The position numbers were made by a program, and so were the translations under genes. Shown piece by piece: positions 56,585 to 64,000 of a stretch of DNA of 64,000 nt. Numbering within the stretch: the stretch's first letter is position 1; each line of letters starts with the position of its first letter. Where the stretch lies: assembly GCA_006937955.1 (NCBI GenBank), contig SSNP01000093.1, positions 496,001 through 560,000 on the forward strand, in the 5' to 3' direction. The notes beneath the pieces are model-generated. The model had not been told where the DNA came from and did no database searches. It saw only the letters and a program-made list of their open reading frames with translations. The stretch is from Pachypanchax playfairii (lineage: Eukaryota; Chordata; Actinopteri; Cyprinodontiformes; Aplocheilidae).

Positions 56585-57821
56585 CTGTGACAAATAAAGT
56601 TTTGATTTACATGTCATTTTATTAAATGTAATCAATGTCATCTTTCACAACAAGAAAACTGCAAAATTTAGTTAAAGGCATCTTTGACAAATATGGAAAT
56701 GTTGCTGCACAAGAATGTGCTCGTCTTTGAATGGGTACAGCTCAAAGTAGGCTGATCTTTCATGTGTCCGAGTTCCTCTTCAAATGCTACTTGTGTCATG
56801 CGCAAAATTGACATGCCATGTAAACAATCACATCATCCCATAACCACTCTACAGCAGAACTTACATTCCATACAGCTCTCAAATCCTTATAACCATTTAG
56901 TCCAGAAGCAACAGGACTGTGGGACTTGGGTCACAGCTGTGATCAATTAGTGGTCAGCTACATAAGGATTTTATTGTTTGCTGTCTGAATAAATATGAGA
57001 TCCACAGTGACATTACACACAAAACTATATACAACTACATAAAAGCTAGATTTGGTAGCTCAAATCAAGGAGCTCATTCCAAAGTTAGGTCTAATTCTGC
57101 AGAATCATCAACAGGGTTACATTCTGAAAAGACCAACTCGCAGTGCAAAACACTACTCTACAACATATGTTAAAGGTTGAATATGGAACAATAAAAAAAA
57201 TAATACCGCCACGGGCATTTAGAGTGGTGCAGGATTAAAGTACAGTATTTCATTTAAAAATTGTATTTGAATTCAAAAGTAATAAAATATTGATATTAAC
57301 AGGCACAACGTTGACATTATGTTTACATCTACCAGCCAATAGCGGGCACCATTGCAGGTTGCCTAATACAGTAAATAGTCTGTTTAGCACAGCAAAAATG
57401 GCGGAGTCGGCAAGTCAAACAGCTGCTTTAGAGCCCCGAAGATTTCATTATCCTTCCCAGAAGAGGAGCGACTAGTGAAGATCAAAAACCAGAGTGAGTT
57501 TAGATGAAGCTACAATAGATGGAACCAAATAAAACATTTTTACAGCATGAAAGCGCACGTGGAAATGTCAAACCTGGCATCCTGACAGCTGGAAGCCTTG
57601 TTCTATTGTTTCAACTACACTATCCACACACTAGATGTCTCTATGATGTTCGTGTTCCATACCCAATCCTTACCAACCAGTTCACAGATGCAACACAGCC
57701 AATCCATCTGTGTAAGAATAAAAGAAAGAGTTTCTGAATGAGAAGCACTCTGCTGGATGACTGGATAAGCTTGCAGTGTTTTGTCCCTGTTCTCCATCTA
57801 GACATTGGGGTGTATAAATAT

Positions 57822-58238
57822 TAGGGGTGTGACAAGATCTTGTTGCACGAGATCTTGCGAGATTAAATTGTCATAAGAATTCTCGTCTTTGTAAAAAGCT
57901 GCTTCGCAGGTAAAAAGCGAGTGTGTGAACTATTCCCAGTATGATCTGTGGGGGCAGTAATGCTCCCATGTATGGTCTAGTCTGCCTGGACTAACAAGAA
58001 AAAGAAAAGCAGCAGCAGTAGCAGCACAGCAACATCGAGAGAGAGGAAATATGATCATTGAGGAAGTCCCTACCACATTTAAGTCGTTTCGTGTGGCAGC
58101 ATTTTGGGTATCTGCTGGACACCCAAAGACATAATTTGTCATTTTATTTTTCAGAAAAGCAATGTCAAATATTGTCTCATTCTTGTGAACCTGATATCGT
58201 ATCTCGTCTCGTGAGCTACGTGCATCGTCACACCCCTA
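57822..58238. mobile_element. 417-bp hAT-type MITE, copy 2
   Basis: The ends are TAGGGGTGTGACAAGATCTT and CATCGTCACACCCCTA. It shares nearly all of copy 1, including the FKSFRVWQHFG-type BED-start remnant, and differs by a ~30-bp insert and point changes. Same orientation as copy 1. Confidence 0.82.
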
Positions 58239-58378
58239 CTTCTAAACAATGGAATAAGGCAGAGGCACCTGGTCTTGCTGTGATGTCAGAACAACAAGCC
58301 AAAGTGGAATATCAAATTCAGACCGCATTGCTTTAGAAAGACATTCAAATTAATTAATGACATTACAAGAACTCATAG

Positions 58379-59080
58379 GTTCCAAAAAGTTGGAACACAG
58401 TGAAAAATGTAAATAAATAGAGAATACAATGATTTGAAAATCCATAATTTATCCTGAACAAACAGTCTATTAAATGTTGATTTTTTTTATATCGTAGAAA
58501 ATATTGGCTCATTTTGAATTTGATGGCAACTTCATGAAATTGGAATAGAAAGACATTTACCATTGTGTAGCATGTGGAACCTTAACTTTCAACATCTGTC
58601 TGAAGAATCTCAACGTGATGGTGGAGTATGAGGTTCTACATCATCTTGCTAAAATATGCAAGGCCTTCCCTCAAAGGGTCGTTGTCTAGATGGGAGCAGA
58701 TGTTGATGAAGCCTTTTGCGATGTGTAAACCGTCCACAGTATAGGGATTAATGCAACCACCAGGGATTCAGGCGCTTGAACTGTCCAATGATTACAAGCT
58801 TACTGTTCCCTCTACTTTAGTCTGCAGGACAGGACACAGCATCCATAGTTTCCAAAAATGATCTCAAATTTGGACCAAATCTGACCCTAGAGCAGTTTTT
58901 CACGCTTCCTCAGACCATTTTAAATGAGCTCTGGTCTAGAAATGATGCCAGTGTTTCTTTTCATGATACATCTTTAACTATTGTTAATTTTTGTTCAATA
59001 TGGTGAACTGCAGTGTTGCCTCTGTGCCCACCAATGTGTTTCTACCATCAAATTCAAAATGAGCTAATATTTTCACTGGG
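58379..59080. mobile_element. Degraded DNA transposon with TTCCAAAAAGTTGGAAC terminus
   Basis: The left edge GTTCCAAAAAGTTGGAACAC is followed by AATACAATGATTTGAAAATC. The body recalls a frequent fish transposon ('caggacaggacacagcatcc', 'tttccaaaaatgatctcaaa', 'ttggaccaaatctgacc'). Copies of 'aaatgagctaatatttt' occur inverted near both edges. The frame is destroyed. The superfamily (probably Tc1/mariner-related) is uncertain. Confidence 0.55.
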
Positions 59081-59675
59081 AAGATGCAGCCTGTCAGGCA
59101 AAGTGTTGGACATTAAAGATTGCTGATGACTGTTTAAGGACGGTTACTCATCTTTGCTAACAGTAAAAGGTACAAGAATTATAAAGTTATAAAATATTCC
59201 TGTATTAAAATACTTTACAATTCAACATTGAGTAATTTTGTCAACCAGTGAGAAGACAATACAGAAAGATGTCTATTTAAGGGGATGCATTAAATAGGGA
59301 AATGTCCACTGATGTAACAATTTGAGTATCAACGTGAGCGACTGAGCGGAACATTTGTGAAGGTTTGAGAAAAAATGTGCAGCATTCATTCACACTCTAC
59401 TTTGAGTCAAGTATGAATTCAATGTAAATTTGAATTTTTTTTTCAACCTGTTTCATACAACTAAGACCAGTGTGTCATTATGGGTGGGTAATCTTTATTT
59501 GTCACAATGCATTTAAGATGTTTTGCAGATAACTGCATAATTCATTAACTTTCTGCCAGACAGATCAGTGCTGTTTTTCTTTGAAATAAAACAGTCGATC
59601 TATTCCAACTTACTCTTTGTTAAGGATAAGCGAGGGAGATAAACGGTATCTGTCAAGTAAATAAAGCACACATCA

Positions 59676-59679
<4 letters not shown>

Positions 59680-59719
<40 letters not shown>
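59680..59719. repeat. (AT)n microsatellite
   Basis: About 40 bases of uninterrupted AT. Confidence 0.95.
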
Positions 59720-59729
<10 letters not shown>

Positions 59730-59736
59730 AATGAAT

Positions 59737-59810
59737 CACTGCCGGGACCCAGGATAAAACCTTGACCGATTGGAAGACATTCTAATTCCCCATTAGGCTA
59801 CGGCCACCCC
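59737..59810 (-). repeat. tRNA-like SINE head remnant
   Basis: On the minus strand GGCCGTAGCCTAATGGGG resembles an A-box and AAGGTTTTATCCTGGGTCCC a decayed B-box. It lies between two AT microsatellites, as expected of a SINE with simple-repeat tails. It is not a functional tRNA. Confidence 0.45.
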
Positions 59811-59915
59811 CAATTTATCTGGCCAAGTATGTTACATATAGGGAATTTAGCTAAAGATACATATTATCAATTCTATACGTAAAATGCAAAAAATTTATCC
59901 CCAATCAGCGCGCGA

Positions 59916-59987
<72 letters not shown>
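59916..59987. repeat. (GT)n(AT)n compound microsatellite
   Basis: GT dinucleotides pass directly into about 50 bases of AT. Confidence 0.95.
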
Positions 59988-59990
<3 letters not shown>

Positions 59991-61522
59991 GACCTTTATT
60001 TCCACATGTTATAATGTTATAATTTAGTAAGTATTTGGTTGTATCTAGCAAATATTTTTCTCTGATTGTTGGATGATAATACTTTGAATGAGGGGGGCAG
60101 GGGGCTAAATAAATACAGAATTGCTCCTAAAATCCACATAAAAATCTTGTGTAAAATGTTTAAAGTGACACCTTTAACAGATGCTACCTGTTCCACAGGG
60201 AAGAAAAAACTGAATGCATTGAATTCCAAGTGCACCATGCAAGCAGATGAAAGGAGGAAACTAGAAATAGGGCTGTACCATCTGTCAAAAAGTAAAACCA
60301 CCTATAACTGTTTGCTCTGGTTTGTTTTGGTAAGTAAAATTTCTTAACCAGACTTGTTTCAAACACAAAAAGTACGATGAGAAATTTAATTCCTGAAGAC
60401 TATTGAGATTTACTCTGCACTTTTCTAGACAAGCAGCTCATCATTTATCTGCAAATCACTGAAAAAAATGATCAACTTCCATAAGAATCTACAGTATCAA
60501 AAACAAAACAAAAAACTGCTCAACTCTGGTTTTACCATTGACATTAGGCCACACCCACTTTCAAAGACAGAGTTGATCATGGAAAATTACTGGGCTGTAC
60601 CACTTCATACCAAGAGGGGTGTTTTACTACAGAAAGTAAGGTATGTTGCTACAACAATAGCGCTACAAAAAAAAGACTATAAAGAAACAAAGAGACTAAT
60701 ATTTTCATAATCTGTGCCCCCCCCCCCTTTTTTTTGCCCGTCACTTCAGGAGAGGAAAGCAGCAGGCAAATCTGATCCAGTGTGTGCCCCTCCCCCAAAC
60801 TGTTATCTCTGCAATGTGCTGGTTTTGTTTTTACTGCTTGTTTTAGCACCAACATTTCTCGCTAAATTCACTTGTTAGGACTGGGTTTAGACTTTGGAGG
60901 CTTTGGATTCTATTGAGGCACAAAACACATGTACAGTCCCAGTTGGTAACTATAAAAGAACTGAATTACATGCAACAAGTAAAGAGTGACCCAGGTGGAA
61001 ACATTAGAAGATGTTTTAGTCTTAAGTGTCCCCTCCCCCATTCCCAACCTCAACTCTTTATATTTATGTATGCTAATTATTTTTGACATACTTATATCAG
61101 GTTATCACACATGAAGAGAAAATAAAGGAACTTTTTTTAAAAAAGTAAAGAAATCATTACTGGGACTGCAAAAAAAAAAAGTTGCTTTGACGCAGTTATT
61201 TTTAAAATTCAAAATATAATAGCGGTTTTCAATTTGTGCTAACATCATTCTGACACCAAAAATCAGCCAATCACAGCTCTTGCCACAAACTCACGCACCA
61301 CATTTAACAAATTGAACATTTCAGTTGTTTTGTAACAGAGTGTCAGTTAAACATTTCCATAATACAGCAAAGCATCAAACACCACAACAAAATGATAAAT
61401 CAAAAAAAATTTTTTTAAGAATATGACCAATCAGAGCTTTGTCTGCCATCTCTGACTCCGCCTCCACATTTAGTCCAAGTCAGCAAAAAAAAAAGTTTCA
61501 AAAAATATGAAAACAAATTTTA
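59988..61522. other. Distal first intron, nothing recognised
   Basis: AT-rich with homopolymer runs. Short frames at 60066-60347 and 60468-60710 lack any motif. Two CCAAT/ATTGG-type words with GCCATCTCTGACTCCGCCTC (61448 onward) may be old repeat promoter parts. Confidence 0.4.
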
Positions 61523-61577
61523 AAAGTGCAAAAAAATCAGATTATTTTTTATAAATAATCAGATTTTTTTGCACTTT
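61523..61577. repeat. Perfect 25-bp inverted repeat (hairpin)
   Basis: The arm 61523-61547 (AAAGTGCAAAAAAATCAG then ATTATTT) is the exact complement of 61553-61577, with a 5-base loop. On the minus strand transcript of atf7ip it would form a stable hairpin about 200 bases into the first intron. Confidence 0.85.
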
Positions 61578-61776
61578 ATTTTCCAGGATTTTTTTTACAT
61601 TAGCCTTTTTTAAAGTTACTGCAACCACAAATTGTTAAGAATACTTTAAGTACCCAATATGGGTCATGAACATTAAAAAATAATCTGATTTTAATTACTG
61701 ACTACAAGTCTTATATTGGGTTTTTTTTTATTCAAAAGTGCAGACTGCTAAGCTAGCATGCAATACCAGCACTCAC

Positions 61777-62030
61777 CGACTGTGCGCGTTATCCAACGGT
61801 GTTTCCGTTATTTTCCGTCTGACACAGTAGCAGACTGTCTTTCCTCTTGTGTAGTTCTTCTTGACTCCCTGTGTATCGGTCTGGATGTAGTGTGTGCAGG
61901 AGCAGCTCACCGGTTTCTACATGCGGATGGAAAACTGAGGAGTAGAGCACCTCTGCTGTGTGCCTGTCGATCCCGCTCCTACTGCTGGCTCCTCCTCTTT
62001 TCGTTAAAACGCACAAAGGAAAAAAATGAA
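61777..62030 (-). other. atf7ip: atf7ip non-coding first exon (5' end approximate)
   Basis: On the minus strand a CpG-rich block ends GCGCACAGTCG followed by GTGAGTGCT, a strong donor at 61776-61771. It has no long frame with ATG joined to the main ORF. The transcription start is not visible; 62.0-62.1 kb is inferred from the CpG-rich region. Joining it to exons at 43246 and 42316 gives a first intron of about 18.5 kb. Confidence 0.6.
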
Positions 62031-62042
62031 ACGGTCGCGGAG

Positions 62043-62050
62043 TGACGTCA
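62043..62050. promoter_or_regulatory. CRE/ATF site TGACGTCA
   Basis: A perfect 8-bp CRE palindrome in the CpG-rich promoter. This is the consensus bound by CREB/ATF factors, including ATF7, the partner that gives ATF7IP its name. Confidence 0.7.
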
Positions 62051-62145
62051 GCCGTCCTTGTTGGTGGGGGTTGTCCGCAGCTGCCACGAAGTCGCTCGCG
62101 ACGATCAGAAATTTACTTCTCTCCTTTCTTAAACGTCTCTCCTGG

Positions 62146-62159
62146 TTTGGGCGCCCAAA
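62146..62159. promoter_or_regulatory. E2F-like palindrome TTTGGGCGCCCAAA
   Basis: A perfect 14-bp palindrome containing GGGCGCC in the promoter region. It resembles, but does not exactly equal, the TTTSSCGC E2F consensus. Confidence 0.4.
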
Positions 62160-62330
62160 ACCGGTACCTGAAGCCGGTAAGGTACGTATGAAGTGTCCGG
62201 TCGGTTTTTGTGGATGATCTGGCAGGACTCACACCAGAGAGTGTCTGGGCTGCAGGCTGGTAGAAACAGCCACACAGTCGGCTTCTGCTAGTACAGACCT
62301 CAGTGGAGGAGCACATTAGCATGTAGAGGG

Positions 62331-64000
62331 AGGGGTGTGTGTTTTTTTATGACAGACAAAAACCCGCGCTTAGGGGGAGGAGCTCCACAAAGGAGGAGGA
62401 GCTCACAGAGCTACTGCTTCAATATTTTCTGTGATCTAAAATTACAAACAGTTGTGTTGTTTTTGAGTTAAAACTTATACTTTGTAGGTGTGCTTGTAGT
62501 GATACTACTGTAGTGGTACATACTTTTCAACATGCATCTAAGTAACCTTTGTGAAATCTGTGTAATAAGGATTTGTTTTTCGAAAATAATGCACACACAA
62601 CACAAAAATTATTTTCTGTATAAGTACAACACTAATCCAACAGATTTAATGAACTGCTAGGTTTTTTTTTTAGCTAAGTGAGCAGATATGAGTTTTTCTT
62701 TCATATGATCAAATGGTTTGTTGCTCTAAAACCAAAACTATTTCTGACTCAGACATCCAAATAATTGAATCCCTCACACTTATGTGCAGCAGGTGAGTTG
62801 TTTTGAGCTATCATATGACACAATGATACAGGTCAGCCATGTTGTTGACTCACTTCTCCCAAAAATAATGTGTAGTTCCACATGATGCCAGCAGAGGGCG
62901 AGCAGTGATGATTAAAAGATCACAAGCGTTAAGAAGTTCGTTCCTGTGAAGAAGTTCCCACTTCTTTACGTTTACTATGAGATGCCTCATGACTATCATT
63001 CTTACAGGTTCATCTGTGATCCGTGTGATCAGGAGTGAGAGTCTTTGTGCTCTCCCTTGCCCAATGTTCATGCACTCCAGCCCAGACATGGGCTCCAGTT
63101 CTAGGTCTAACAGATGGAGACCATCAGCTTAGACAAGTCTCCGGTCACCTACATGTGTCGTCAGATCCTGCAAGGCTGCACTGAATCACAGTGCTTCTAC
63201 AGCTACAGTGCCATATAACATTAACCAACTGCATCAAACTCCATTTTCTTGTCAGTGCAGCAGAGCTGCAATGCTGAGGACACATGCAAAATTACACACT
63301 TCCTGCATGATTATTACTGCATAAGCCACAAGTATTTTCTACATTTTATTCTTTATTTGATAGTGACTTAAATCGAAAACAGTCATCTACAAAAAAATCA
63401 TTCTGTGTTACTGTTAAACATTTCACCAAAAACATTTAGTTTTTTTAACTGATGACTGTCAGGCTGTTTAAGTACTTTTGATGGAAGCTAATGTCTATAT
63501 TTAAGCTGTATCTTAATCGGTAAATAAAAAAAATGCCACATATTTACAGAAACCAATAAAATAAACAATAGTGATTACATTTTCAATCAGCAGGGGACAC
63601 CAGAGCACATCCTTAGCAGATCATTGAACACAACACAAGAAGGAGCGTCGCTGACAACATTCCAGTTTGATGCAAAGCATTTGGTTGGAAACGAGTCTTT
63701 CCTCAATTAACAGAGCAATATACGCTCTAAAAGGTTTGAACGCCCAAATGTTTATTTTATAGATGTTCGATGTGAAAAGCAGCGAAGAAATTCTGGCTAT
63801 AGAGATATTAAAAAGGAGTCCGCTAAATTGTTTTTTTGTGGAAAATAAAACTTGGAAAAAATTGTTAACTTTGTGCGGTTTTTAGCAACTATCCTCTTTG
63901 GCAGATGTCTTTCCATTCTTTCCGCTCAGATGCAATGACAAAAATATTGTGAGGTTACTTTAAAGCCTGCTCTCTTGAAGTTTCAATGTTTAAAGTTTGA
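62331..64000. other. Upstream flank of atf7ip, no gene seen
   Basis: AT-rich DNA with short frames (for example 62850-63089, minus) lacking motifs. No RNA genes or clear transposons were recognised. AATAAA words near 63.54-63.56 kb could mark a neighbouring 3' end, but nothing else supports it. Confidence 0.4.

Larger units (their letters stand above)
54925..56610 (+). mobile_element. LINE 3' half, interrupted by two MITEs
   Basis: Fragments read LNVSKTKELIMDYSTKQ, then RQRLYHL / RLLRDKTALQGAQK on either side of the first insertion. Then come KTVKDLTHPSNGLFSLLQPG and KHFCSLKANIERGGASSCSQ. These match the C-terminal part of fish non-LTR reverse transcriptases of the Rex/CR1/L2 type. The 3' end (CGCCTAAGCATTTCACTGCA ... 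GTGACAAATAAAGTTTTGAT) is also typical. Several stops and shifts make it dead. Confidence 0.75.
61990..62330 (-). promoter_or_regulatory. CpG-rich promoter region of atf7ip
   Basis: CpG density is far above the surroundings (for example CGGTCGCGGAGTGACGTCAG, GTCGCTCGCGACGATC). It contains a full CRE/ATF palindrome, a 14-bp E2F-like palindrome and no clear TATA box. A short open frame runs in the plus direction (62026-62217) ending near a GTAAGG, so bidirectional activity is possible but unproven. Confidence 0.6.

Noticed and set aside
59737..59810. Possible tRNA gene on the minus strand
   Set aside because: The B-box is decayed and it is wedged between AT microsatellites; a SINE remnant is more likely.
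62026..62217. 63-codon plus-strand frame in the CpG-rich promoter
   Set aside because: Arginine/leucine-rich composition is explained by CpG content. No motif, and no downstream exon was found.

Overview
This looks like teleost nuclear DNA, most likely from a percomorph-type fish. The evidence is an intron-rich vertebrate gene, AT-rich introns, and several repeat families typical of ray-finned fish: an L2-type LINE tail with a TAG microsatellite, a tRNA-headed SINE, hAT, Harbinger and Tigger relics, and many small TTAA-flanked elements. No bacterial-style operons, CRISPR arrays or functional RNA genes are present.

The one gene I can name with confidence is atf7ip (activating transcription factor 7-interacting protein, MCAF1), on the minus strand from a CpG-rich promoter near 62.0 kb to a poly(A) signal near 28.59 kb. 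I placed 2 non-coding and 12 coding exons whose phases join without a break into a 974-residue protein. Its parts are an N-terminal ATF7IP signature, a low-complexity charged region, the conserved central helical block (the SETDB1-binding region in mammals), a poly-alanine exon, a Ser/Thr/Pro-rich middle, a SUMO-interacting motif with acidic tail, and a C-terminal fibronectin type III domain (the MBD1-binding part in mammals). In mammals this protein couples the H3K9 methyltransferase SETDB1 to methylated DNA and SUMOylated partners.

The most interesting observation is an extra exon at 38097-38709 inside the gene. It has a good acceptor, the same phase as the next ordinary exon, its own stop and a nearby poly(A)-like signal. 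It encodes an acidic tract plus a BEN-like domain. If used, it makes a 688-residue protein that keeps the central block but replaces the SIM and FN3 domain with a putative DNA-binding domain.

Layout: 1-25 kb is mostly non-coding and repeat-bearing, with one candidate coding exon of an unidentified minus-strand gene (18964-19163) and a GC-rich promoter-like patch (25.2-25.5 kb). From 26 to 28.4 kb there is a TTAA-flanked element. From 28.6 to 43.2 kb lie the atf7ip coding exons, with a stack of nested transposons in the intron at 32.0-36.1 kb and a 320-bp tandem duplication at 39.35-39.97 kb. From 43.2 to 61.8 kb is an 18.5-kb first intron, whose proximal half holds spaced AAAATGG-type motifs and whose distal half is a transposon graveyard. 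From 62.3 to 64 kb I see no gene.
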